The notes under the pieces: model-generated | Told to the model about the DNA's origin: nothing | Databases searched by the model: none | Seen by the model: only the letters and a program-made list of their open reading frames with translations | Made by a program: the position numbers and the translations under genes | NCBI GenBank assembly: GCA_016926735.1 | Contig: JAFGOA010000080.1 | Location: 1-64,000 of the forward strand | Reading direction: 5' to 3' | DNA: 64,000 nt | Source: Promethearchaeota archaeon | GTDB taxonomy: Archaea; Asgardarchaeota; Lokiarchaeia; Sigyniarchaeales; SOKP01 | In this document: piece by piece, positions 52,256-60,485 of the stretch | Position numbering within the stretch: the stretch's first letter is position 1 | How the letters are laid out: every line of letters starts with the position of its first letter

Positions 52256-55022
52256 CAGTAAATATAGTATTCAAGATATTTTTAGTTCTTTTTTAGATAA
52301 TTCTTTAGATATAATTTATATATTTGATATTAATGGGAAATTTATTGATATTAATGATATTGCTTTAAAATTATTTGAATATAATAGAGAAGAGCTCTTT
52401 AATAAATCTTTTGTAGAAATATTGGATAAAGGACAAGATGAAAAATTTTTTACTCTATTAGACAATCTCAAAGCTAATGTTAAAAAATCCAATTATATAA
52501 ATTATAAAGTTAACACTAAGAATGGTAATATTATATTATTAGATACATATACTATACCGATAATGAATAATAATCTCATAGCAATTATCAATATATCTAA
52601 GATTATATCCAATAAAGATCATATTTATAAAGATTCTAATAGACATGAATTTAATTTTAGCAATATTTTTGATCATATTCCTGTTGGATTTCATTTATAC
52701 TCATTAAACGCAAAAGATCAATTAATTTTAAAAGATTCAAATCCCGCAGCTAATGAAATTCTTGGGATTGACTCCTCAAAATTACTATTAAAACCAATTG
52801 AAGAAATATTTATTTCCTATAAAGAATCCGATATTCTTAAAAGATATATAAACATTGCTAAAAATGGTGGTATAGAGAAATGGGATCATATTGAATATCA
52901 CCTTGATGCTATTGAAGGAGCATATGAAATAATTGCATTCCAATCATCTCCAAATAATATAGTAGTTTCTTTTGTAGATATAACTAAACGAATAACATAT
53001 GAAAAAAAATTAGAGGAATCTGAATCAGAATTACGTAATTTATCTGAAGAATTGGAAAATAAAATTTCGAGAAGAACAAAAGAATTATATGAATCAGAAG
53101 AATTATATAGAAATCTATTTGAGAACATCCCTAATGCTATTATTCTAATGGATATGAATAAAAATTTTCTAATAACAAATCCTGCATTTAATAAAAATTT
53201 TGGTTATAAAGGAGATGAGTTTATTGGCAAAAATATACAAGAAAATTGTTTTTGCACAGAACCATCTTTAAAAAAAATCTCTGACTCATTATTAAAAATA
53301 GAAAAAGATAAGAAACCAGTAATGTTTGAAGCAGAAATATATAGAAAAGATAATACTATAGCAAAGATTTTTGTTCAATTAAATCTAATTGAATTTGAAG
53401 AATTAGAGTTAATATTACTCATTATACAAGATATTTCCAATTTAAAATTTGAACAAGAAAAAGCTAAACTATATTTAGAAACTGCAGGTGTTATAATTGT
53501 AGCTTTAGATAAAAAAGGTAATATTAATTTACTAAATAAAAAGGGTTGTGAAGTATTAGAATACGAACAAAATGAACTAATTGGTAAAAATTGGTTTAAT
53601 AATTGCATTCCTATAAATTACAGAGATAAAATAAAAAAAATTTTTGAAGATATTATTGAAAATAAGAATGTAAATATAGAATTTTATGAGAGTCCTATTA
53701 TTTCTAAAAGTGGTAAAGAAAAGATTATAGCATGGCATAATACCATTCTATATGATAATAATAACGACGTTTTAGGAACATTGAGTTCTGGAGAAGATGT
53801 AACTGAAAGAAAAAAAATGGAAGTAGAATTAAGAGAATCAGAAATTATATACCGTAAATTATTTGAATCACATATTGATGGAATTATTATGATGGATCTT
53901 AATGGAATGTTTATCGATGCTAATAAAACTTTCTTAGATATGAGCGAATATAAATTAGCACAATTAAAAAAATTCTCTATTTTTGATATAACACCAGAAA
54001 AATGGTATGATGATATAAAAACTATAATAGATAGTAAATCTAAAACATTGTCTAGAGAATTCGATATAGAACTTAAGAAAGAAAATGGAACTATCATTCC
54101 AATTAATTTAAAATTATGGACAAAAACTGATATATATAATGAACCTTCTGGTTTCTGGGCTATTATAAGAGATATTTCAAAAAAAAAACAAGATGAATTA
54201 TTACAAATAGAATTTAGGAAACGTTTAGAAAAAGAAGTTAAAAAAAGGACAAAAGAACTCAATAAAGCTTTAGAAAAACAAAGATTATTTCAATCAGAGA
54301 TTATTAAAGCTTCTAAATTCAAATCTGAGTTTCTCGCTACTATGTCACATGAATTAAGAACACCATTAAATGCAATAATTGGATTTACAGAATTAATGTT
54401 AGATGAATCATTTGGTACATTAAACAAAGAACAGTATGAATATATGATGGATATAAAAACCTCCGCTGAACATCAATATGATATGATAAGTAGCATTCTA
54501 AATATTACTCAAATAGAATCAGGTCAAGTAATTCTAAATAAACAACAATTTTCTATAAATACTATCATTGATCAAGTTATATCTACAATCAAACCTATGT
54601 ATACAAAAAAAAAAATACAATTTATCGTTGAAGGATTGGAATCAGATATAAAAATATTAGCTGATCCTTTAAGAATAAGAGAAATACTCATTAATCTATT
54701 AACTAATGCAATAAAGTTTACAATCGAAGGGAAAGTCAAATTAATTATTAAAGAATTATTTGATAAATGGGTTTTTAAAGTAAGAGATGAAGGAATCGGA
54801 ATCGCTCAAGAAGATTTTGATATTATTTTTCGAGATTTTTCAAGAGTTGATTCTGCTTATGTAAGATCTACGCCAGGTACAGGATTGGGACTTTCTTTAA
54901 CAAAAAGATTAGTTGAATTACATAATGGAACAATAAATTTTACGAGTGTTTTAGGAGTAGGGACAACTTTTACATTTACTATTCCCAAACCTTCAGAAGA
55001 ATACGATTTAGATTCCTATTAA
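52239..55022 (+). CDS. Multi-PAS histidine kinase
   Basis: A soluble kinase of 928 aa from the GTG at 52239, which overlaps the previous stop by 17 bases (translational coupling); the longer reading from 52155 would overlap by 100 bases and is less likely. Five PAS domains are visible in order: DINGKFIDINDIALKLFEYN, the EFNFSNIFDHIPVGF region, FENIPNAIILMDMNKNF, VIIVALDKKGNINLLNKKG, and IDGIIMMDLNGMFIDANK. HisKA has TMSHELRTPLNAIIGF with His704 (from the GTG). HATPase has REILINLLTNAIKF, DEGIGIAQED and GTGLGLSLTKR. No membrane segment. Part of a two-kinase operon with the previous gene. It is convergent with the longin-Rag-roadblock gene. Confidence 0.93.
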   Translation: MIIINSSKYSIQDIFSSFLDNSLDIIYIFDINGKFIDINDIALKLFEYNREELFNKSFVEILDKGQDEKFFTLLDNLKANVKKSNYINYKVNTKNGNIILLDTYTIPIMNNNLIAIINISKIISNKDHIYKDSNRHEFNFSNIFDHIPVGFHLYSLNAKDQLILKDSNPAANEILGIDSSKLLLKPIEEIFISYKESDILKRYINIAKNGGIEKWDHIEYHLDAIEGAYEIIAFQSSPNNIVVSFVDITKRITYEKKLEESESELRNLSEELENKISRRTKELYESEELYRNLFENIPNAIILMDMNKNFLITNPAFNKNFGYKGDEFIGKNIQENCFCTEPSLKKISDSLLKIEKDKKPVMFEAEIYRKDNTIAKIFVQLNLIEFEELELILLIIQDISNLKFEQEKAKLYLETAGVIIVALDKKGNINLLNKKGCEVLEYEQNELIGKNWFNNCIPINYRDKIKKIFEDIIENKNVNIEFYESPIISKSGKEKIIAWHNTILYDNNNDVLGTLSSGEDVTERKKMEVELRESEIIYRKLFESHIDGIIMMDLNGMFIDANKTFLDMSEYKLAQLKKFSIFDITPEKWYDDIKTIIDSKSKTLSREFDIELKKENGTIIPINLKLWTKTDIYNEPSGFWAIIRDISKKKQDELLQIEFRKRLEKEVKKRTKELNKALEKQRLFQSEIIKASKFKSEFLATMSHELRTPLNAIIGFTELMLDESFGTLNKEQYEYMMDIKTSAEHQYDMISSILNITQIESGQVILNKQQFSINTIIDQVISTIKPMYTKKKIQFIVEGLESDIKILADPLRIREILINLLTNAIKFTIEGKVKLIIKELFDKWVFKVRDEGIGIAQEDFDIIFRDFSRVDSAYVRSTPGTGLGLSLTKRLVELHNGTINFTSVLGVGTTFTFTIPKPSEEYDLDSY

Positions 55023-55037
55023 ATTTTATTTTATTAT

Positions 55038-56339
55038 TTATTTTGATTTTTTTCTTAAATAATAATAATCATTAATTTTTCTTCTTATTTTTCCCATAAG
55101 AATAATTAGTTTGTTCACATCCATTGATTCTGAAATCAAGATTAAATTTTTGATTGAAAATTTTTGAAGATTAAGATAATTTAAAATAGTATTAATTGAT
55201 TTTGAGCTTGAAATTATAAGATGTGCTATATTATCATTTAAAACCATATTTTCAAATGATTGAGTTATCTGTGCTATCATTTTATGAATATGATTTATTA
55301 AGATCGTATTAAAATCTCTTGACATAGATTGTATTATTATTGAATTGTTATTATTTGTGATATAACACATAGATTTTGGAGTATTAATAAAAGATTCATC
55401 TAGTATTTTTTTTATCTCAAAAGAATCTTCAGAAAAATTACTAATAATACTATAAAAAGCGTTGTAAAGATTATATATTAATTTTGGATATATACTTGTA
55501 AAATATATTAAACCATTAAAATCTTTTTTAATCTCTTGAAGTACGTTATCTCTTTTATTTTCCTCTATTAAATCTATTTTATGAAGAAAAAGGATAAATT
55601 CAACTTTATTATTTTGATTCTTTATTATATTCCTGATTTTTTCTATGTCTGTGAATATCATTTTTTTTTGAGAATTCCATAAAGATACATCAAAAAGATA
55701 TATAACTATATCTGTATTTTCAAATGCTAAAGTCTGTTCCATTGTTTCATCATTAAGTAGATCTTCAATTTCCTGACCGGAGGTATCAAATAAACCTAAT
55801 TTTGCATCTAACCAAGAATAAACTGAAGGTGTAATCCCTCGAGTTGGTTCTAATGGATTATATAATAATTTTCTTGGATCTTTTCCCTCAAATATTATTT
55901 CTTTGATAGTACTTTTACCAGTTCCAGCCCTTCCCAAAAGTAATATTTTTTGTGCTGTTCTTTTTTGAAAAAATTTATCCATATTATCATAGAAAAACCT
56001 TTTTCTTTCTTCTCTATGTTTGCTAAACAATGCTTTCCCGAAATCTAGGAGATCTTGTTTTAATTTATATATATTTTCCTTTTCTATATCTTCAATAACA
56101 ATAACAATAACTTCATATCCTACCTGTGCTACTCTATTTTTATCACAATAGCTAATAATCGTTTGATTATTAAAAGTTACTTCAAGTAATTCTTCTTTAT
56201 TAAAATCTTCATTAAAGGCGTGGGACATATATATTTTTTGGGTTAAAGAGTTTGAAATATCAAATCTTTCTGGATATTTTAAATCTAAAATAGACCCAAT
56301 TTTTTGATCCCAAATAAAGACAGCAATACCTTCAGGCAT
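55038..56339 (-). CDS. Longin-GTPase-roadblock protein (Rag/Gtr-like)
   Basis: A 433-aa single chain with three parts. Residues 1-105 have a longin-like pattern (GIAVFIWDQKIGSILDLKYP, TIISYCDKNRVAQVGYEVIVIVIE, then a helix LKQDLLDFGKALF). Residues 130-310 are the G domain: G1 GRAGTGKS (136-143), switch I PLEPTRGITPS, G3 DTSGQEIED (185-193), G4 HKID (Rag/Gtr form). Residues about 315-430 look like a roadblock/LC7 domain (SMCYITNNNNSIIIQSMSR, LINHIHKMIAQITQSFENMV, IKNLILISESMDVNKLIILM). Eukaryotic Rag GTPases have a G domain plus roadblock CRD, and longin/roadblock regulators as separate proteins; here all are fused. It is on the strand opposite the kinases. Confidence 0.85.
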   Translation of the reverse strand: MPEGIAVFIWDQKIGSILDLKYPERFDISNSLTQKIYMSHAFNEDFNKEELLEVTFNNQTIISYCDKNRVAQVGYEVIVIVIEDIEKENIYKLKQDLLDFGKALFSKHREERKRFFYDNMDKFFQKRTAQKILLLGRAGTGKSTIKEIIFEGKDPRKLLYNPLEPTRGITPSVYSWLDAKLGLFDTSGQEIEDLLNDETMEQTLAFENTDIVIYLFDVSLWNSQKKMIFTDIEKIRNIIKNQNNKVEFILFLHKIDLIEENKRDNVLQEIKKDFNGLIYFTSIYPKLIYNLYNAFYSIISNFSEDSFEIKKILDESFINTPKSMCYITNNNNSIIIQSMSRDFNTILINHIHKMIAQITQSFENMVLNDNIAHLIISSSKSINTILNYLNLQKFSIKNLILISESMDVNKLIILMGKIRRKINDYYYLRKKSK

Positions 56340-56492
56340 ATAATAGTGGTTCTCCTTAGTAAAGATATAAATAAATAATACTTCAATTTATATATAAACG
56401 TATGTAATAAAACATGATTAAAGTTCTAATACATCTATATTAAAATAAAGTTAAATATTCAAATCATTTCATAATTATTTAGAGGTTTATTA

Positions 56493-56864
56493 ATGACTAA
56501 AAATGTATATGTTATTGAAGATAATGAAAAGAATATGAAATTATTCAAAGCTATCTTAAATTTAATTCCTAACATTCAAATCTTTACAGAAACTCAAGGA
56601 GATTCAGGATTAGAACTTATAAAATCAGGTAATCCTGATCTTATTATTCTTGATATTCAATTACCCAAATTGAGTGGGATTGATATAACAAAGGAATTGA
56701 GAAAAATTGAAAGGTTTAAATCTGTTCCAATTATCGCTGTGACTTCTTTTGCTATGAAAGGTGATAGAGAAAGAATTCTTAAGGCAGGAATAGATCAATA
56801 CATATCAAAACCTATAAAAGTACAAGAATTTCGAGAAAAAGTTACTGAAATTTTAAAAATATAA
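56493..56864 (+). CDS. Single-domain response regulator (CheY-like)
   Basis: Receiver domain alone, 123 aa. Intact Asp54 (LIILDIQLPKLSG), Thr/Ser region IAVTSFAMKGD, and Lys in YISKPI. A paralogue of the regulator at 45991 with long shared stretches (ELRKIERFKS, GLELIKSG, PDLIILDI), and a little longer at the C-terminus. The two copies flank the island in opposite orientation, consistent with duplication within the island. Partner kinases are probably those at 50021 and 52239. An Arf-like GTPase follows after about 150 bases. Confidence 0.94.
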   Translation: MTKNVYVIEDNEKNMKLFKAILNLIPNIQIFTETQGDSGLELIKSGNPDLIILDIQLPKLSGIDITKELRKIERFKSVPIIAVTSFAMKGDRERILKAGIDQYISKPIKVQEFREKVTEILKI

Positions 56865-57021
56865 TCATATATATATTATCTAAAGAGATAAAAATTAATT
56901 ATAATTAAATTGGAATAGTACAATTTTATAATGAATTCCTTACATATAAATAATTTTAATAGATTTTAATAGTAAATCTATTAATATAATTAAAATTAAA
57001 TTTAAAAAAAACTTGGTTAAT

Positions 57022-57822
57022 ATGGAACAAAAAATAATTGTTTTGGGTTTAGATAATGCTGGAAAAACTTCCTTATTGTCTAGATTCGGAGGAACTTTAG
57101 GAATAGACGAACTTGCATCTTTAGAACCTACTAGAGGCGTAATTAGAAGAGAAATTGATACAAAAGATATGAGGTTCTTTATATGGGATTTTGGAGGTCA
57201 GGAAGATCATAGGATCCAATATATACAAGATCCTGAACATTATTTTATAGGAATAGATTTAATTATATATATTATTGATATAAAAGATGATAAAAGATAT
57301 AATGAAAGCATTTCTTATCTTGAAAAGATATTAAACCTCGTGAAAAAAATGGGTCAAAATAGATATATCCTTATCTTTATACATAAATGTGATCCTGAAA
57401 TTAAGGGTAAAAAAGAAACTATTTCTAATATTGATTTTTTGAAAAAATCTATAGAACCCCTTCTAATTGAAAAAGATTTTGAATATGAGATTTTTCTAAC
57501 TTCTATATACTCTGGATTCCCAAAAGAACCAAAATTTGTAAATTTAGTAAAGCAAATTATCGATGGTCAACCAATTAAAGATGGAACTGTCGATTTAAAA
57601 TTAAATCGAATGGCAGAAGTTTTAGAATCAACGATGAACGCTGTGATTAAAATTAGTTCGAATATAATGGACATCGAGGATAGGATAAGAAATATTGAAA
57701 AATCCACCGTATATAGCAATAAAAAATTGCCTGAGATTGATTCAAAAATTAAAGATATGGAAACCCTGAAAAATAATACAATATCACAATTAAAAGAAAT
57801 TTTTGTTCGAAAAGAAGAATAA
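57022..57822 (+). CDS. Arf-like GTPase with C-terminal coiled coil
   Basis: A 266-aa protein from the ATG at 57022 (a TTG three codons upstream is possible). G1 is GLDNAGKTS, near-identical to eukaryotic Arf; switch I is LEPTRGVIRRE; G3 WDFGGQEDH; G4 FIHKCD. No N-terminal myristoylation-type Gly2 is visible. After the G domain a coiled coil (residues about 200-255) ends with TISQLKEIFVRKEE, a motif very like the end of the GTPase at 46591. It follows the response regulator and precedes uS7, being the last gene of the island. The role is inferred to be regulatory, in the same system as the island's other GTPases. Confidence 0.9.
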   Translation: MEQKIIVLGLDNAGKTSLLSRFGGTLGIDELASLEPTRGVIRREIDTKDMRFFIWDFGGQEDHRIQYIQDPEHYFIGIDLIIYIIDIKDDKRYNESISYLEKILNLVKKMGQNRYILIFIHKCDPEIKGKKETISNIDFLKKSIEPLLIEKDFEYEIFLTSIYSGFPKEPKFVNLVKQIIDGQPIKDGTVDLKLNRMAEVLESTMNAVIKISSNIMDIEDRIRNIEKSTVYSNKKLPEIDSKIKDMETLKNNTISQLKEIFVRKEE

Positions 57823-57982
57823 TATAATCCGACTTTTTTTTATTTAAAAGAGATTAAAAAAAAGATTTAAAAAATATAAAAAAACATCAAATCTATTATT
57901 TTTTAATTTAAATCCATAAAAAATTAAAATAATCAAATATTTTTCATCTTAATTATTTTATTATGATTTTTGTTGTACTAAT

Positions 57983-58600
57983 ATGAGTGAAAAAGAAAAC
58001 GATATCAAATTATTAGATCGATGGTCTTATGATGATGTTGAGATCAAAGATTGGACACTTGAGAGATATATTAATTTAAAAAAAATTATCATACCTCACT
58101 CATGTGGAAGACATGAAAAAAAGACTTTTTGGAAAACTTCAAAAGTATCAATCATAGAGAGATTTGTTAATCGATTATTATCTCCTGGATTTATAGCAAC
58201 CAAAACTAAAGGACGTAAGAGTTCTTATCATCAAGGTAAAAAAAGTCTTATTTTAAAGACAGTAATGAATGCTTTCATTCTTATAGAATTGAAAACAGGT
58301 AAAAATCCTATTCAAGTATTGGTTGATGCAATTTCAAATACTGCTCCACGAGAAGAAATTACAAGAATTGCAATGGGAGGTATATCATATAGCTCTGCTG
58401 TAGATATTGCTCCTCAAAGACGTATAGACTTAGCAATTAAATATTTAGTCCAAGCTATAGGTACATCTGCTCATGGAAATATTAGAACTTTTGAAGAAGC
58501 AATAGCTCAAGAATTAATTCAAGCGGCTAAAAACAGCCAAGATTCAAAAGCTGTTAAAAAGAAGGATGAAATCGAGAGAATTTCCTTATCTGCAAGGTAA
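57983..58600 (+). CDS. rps7: Ribosomal protein uS7 (S7)
   Basis: Small-subunit protein, 205 aa including an N-terminal extension of about 25 residues. The core begins LKKIIIPHSCGRHEKKTFWK and continues with SIIERFVNRLLSPG, KTVMNAFILIELKTGKNP, then APREEITRIAMGGISY and IDLAIKYLVQAI, all diagnostic. In most archaea uS7 follows uS12 and precedes EF-1A; here uS12 is 14 kb upstream and EF-1A does not follow. ATG start after an A+T-rich gap. Confidence 0.96.
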   Translation: MSEKENDIKLLDRWSYDDVEIKDWTLERYINLKKIIIPHSCGRHEKKTFWKTSKVSIIERFVNRLLSPGFIATKTKGRKSSYHQGKKSLILKTVMNAFILIELKTGKNPIQVLVDAISNTAPREEITRIAMGGISYSSAVDIAPQRRIDLAIKYLVQAIGTSAHGNIRTFEEAIAQELIQAAKNSQDSKAVKKKDEIERISLSAR

Positions 58601-58792
58601 AAATCTCTTTTTAAATTTAATTATTTATCTATTTATTATTTTAGAGTTATTACATCGATTTATCTTTAAAATATTTAAAAAACTCCTTTTTAAATTGTAT
58701 TTTTATTTTAAAAGAATAATATATATATATTCTCTGGTATTTCAGAATGACAATAACAAATCTATTTTTAACTAATTTATAGTGATATTTAT

Positions 58793-59872
58793 ATGATTTT
58801 TCAATTAACTCCTGATCAAATGATATTTCTTAACCATTTAATGATGTATTTATCAACTATTGGTTTTGGTTTTGCATTAGCAAATGCTCTTATTGGTATA
58901 TCCCATATTAAAAATTTAAAAGAACTCTCTATTTCAGAGATAAAAGCGCATAAAGGATTTGGACGGACGGGTGGGCTGATTTTTTATTTATTATCAATAT
59001 TATGCATATATTTTGCAGTAATACCAAAATTAAATCCATCAGGTTTAGAAGATTTTATAAAACCAACAATATTTTGGCATACTTTCATTGGCGGTATAGT
59101 AGCATTTATTTTTCTTACAATAAAATTATCTATAGCAAAATTTAAGAAAGACTTAATTTATAAATATGGTAAATTTATAGGACCATTAGGATTTTCTGGA
59201 TGGTTTTTAGCTTATTTTACAAGTAATATAGATTTCTATTTTTATGTAATTCCAAATATTTCTTTTATGTCGAATCCGTATTTAATGCCCAATTTTTTTG
59301 TTTCCCTTATTTTTTCATTATTTATGGGCATTGTATTATTTATTGTTGTAAAAGCAATAAAATATAAAGAATATGGAGGTAAGAGTAAAGCACAATCTCT
59401 TCATGGTGTTGCTATGATTCTTCACGGAATTACATTTGGATATGAAGGAAGCGCTAAAGATCTAATTGGAACACCAGTACTTTATAAATATGTTTTTCCT
59501 AAGACCTATCAATTTTTAGAGAGATATGCGGGGCAAATTGGTTTAGATTTAGAAGAACTTAAAAAACATAATCTTAATGATGCATTAGAAATTGCAATGA
59601 ATAAATTCGCAAGTATAGGAATGGCTGAAAAACTAAAAATAAGATGGTTGTCTGATAATGAATTGACTATCGAATCTATAAATTGTTCGACCGCTGTCGT
59701 AAGATCATATATGAATTCAGATGAATTAATAGGATCTATATGTCCATGGGCAATTCTATCAGCAACGATTATTAATACACTAATTGATAAGGAATTAGAA
59801 ATAAGTCCAAGCGAATTTAATCAAATTGGAGCATTAACAAAATTAAAAATTATTGACAAAAAGAATATTTAA
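58793..59872 (+). CDS. Membrane protein with conserved histidines and C-terminal soluble domain
   Basis: A 359-aa protein. The first 200 residues have about six transmembrane helices with His residues positioned as in heme-b binding helical bundles: HLMMYLS (first helix), AHKGFGRTGGLIFY and IFWHTFIGGI. The pattern resembles DUF4079/cytochrome b561-like membrane domains, but this is an inference. Residues about 200-359 form a soluble domain with GITFGYEGSAKDLIGTPVLY and ELIGSICPWAIL, containing two Cys; it may be a ligand-binding sensor. I do not recognise the full architecture. The gene is downstream of uS7 and has its own promoter-like spacer. Confidence 0.6.
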   Translation: MIFQLTPDQMIFLNHLMMYLSTIGFGFALANALIGISHIKNLKELSISEIKAHKGFGRTGGLIFYLLSILCIYFAVIPKLNPSGLEDFIKPTIFWHTFIGGIVAFIFLTIKLSIAKFKKDLIYKYGKFIGPLGFSGWFLAYFTSNIDFYFYVIPNISFMSNPYLMPNFFVSLIFSLFMGIVLFIVVKAIKYKEYGGKSKAQSLHGVAMILHGITFGYEGSAKDLIGTPVLYKYVFPKTYQFLERYAGQIGLDLEELKKHNLNDALEIAMNKFASIGMAEKLKIRWLSDNELTIESINCSTAVVRSYMNSDELIGSICPWAILSATIINTLIDKELEISPSEFNQIGALTKLKIIDKKNI

Positions 59873-60057
59873 TCGGAATTGGATACACATACTATTCTAT
59901 CCTTTTTTTCTAAAATTAAAGAGAAAGATTATACTCTTCGGTAGTTAATTTTTGTTTATTGATTTTTTTTTTTCTAAATACAAACAGATAAAAATTTCAA
60001 TTTCTATTTTCAATAATAAAAAAAATAATTTTACATAAAATAAATTGGTTTTTTAGA

Positions 60058-60372
60058 ATGGATAAAAAGAAAGACACAGTAGATAAGGAATTAGAATGTT
60101 ATTCTAATATAATTAATCTTTTTTCAAAATTTGATAAAGATCCTGTAACAATTGAAAAATGGAAAAATAATCTTATTACAAGACTTATGAATGCTTTAAA
60201 AGAACCTAAAAATGAAAGCTGGTTAAAAAATGCCCTTATTATATTACTTTCTTTAGTTGATAAAAAGCCATCAGATCTATATGCTAATATGGGTGAAAAT
60301 TTCAATATTCTTTCAAAAGAGGAAAAAGAATTAGTTCTTTCAAAATTAAAAGAGGAATTATCACTTGAATAA
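60058..60372 (+). CDS. Small helical protein, unknown
   Basis: A 104-aa, highly charged, all-helical protein beginning MDKKKDTVDKELECYSNIINL. No signature is recognised. Leu/Ile and Lys/Glu alternate over three to four helices (RLMNALKEPKNESWLKNALI, LSKEEKELVLSKLKEEL). Codon use matches its neighbours. It lies 113 bases before the winged-helix/ATP-cone protein on the same strand and could be in the same unit. Function unknown. Confidence 0.55.
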   Translation: MDKKKDTVDKELECYSNIINLFSKFDKDPVTIEKWKNNLITRLMNALKEPKNESWLKNALIILLSLVDKKPSDLYANMGENFNILSKEEKELVLSKLKEELSLE

Positions 60373-60485
60373 AAATTGGTTCTATCATGTAATTACTTTA
60401 AATCATTCCTAAATTTTTATATATTCAAAATAACTATTTTTTATTAAAAGAATTTTATTATTAGATATATCTGATATAATAAATT

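Noticed and set aside
53684-54262. Minus-strand frame of 192 codons within the multi-PAS kinase
   Set aside because: The plus strand shows intact PAS and HisKA blocks; the minus frame is Ser/Leu-rich shadow sequence.
58566-58775. Plus-strand frame of 69 codons overlapping the end of uS7
   Set aside because: It begins inside uS7 and is a hydrophobic, Phe/Leu/Ile-rich run typical of translated A+T-rich DNA.
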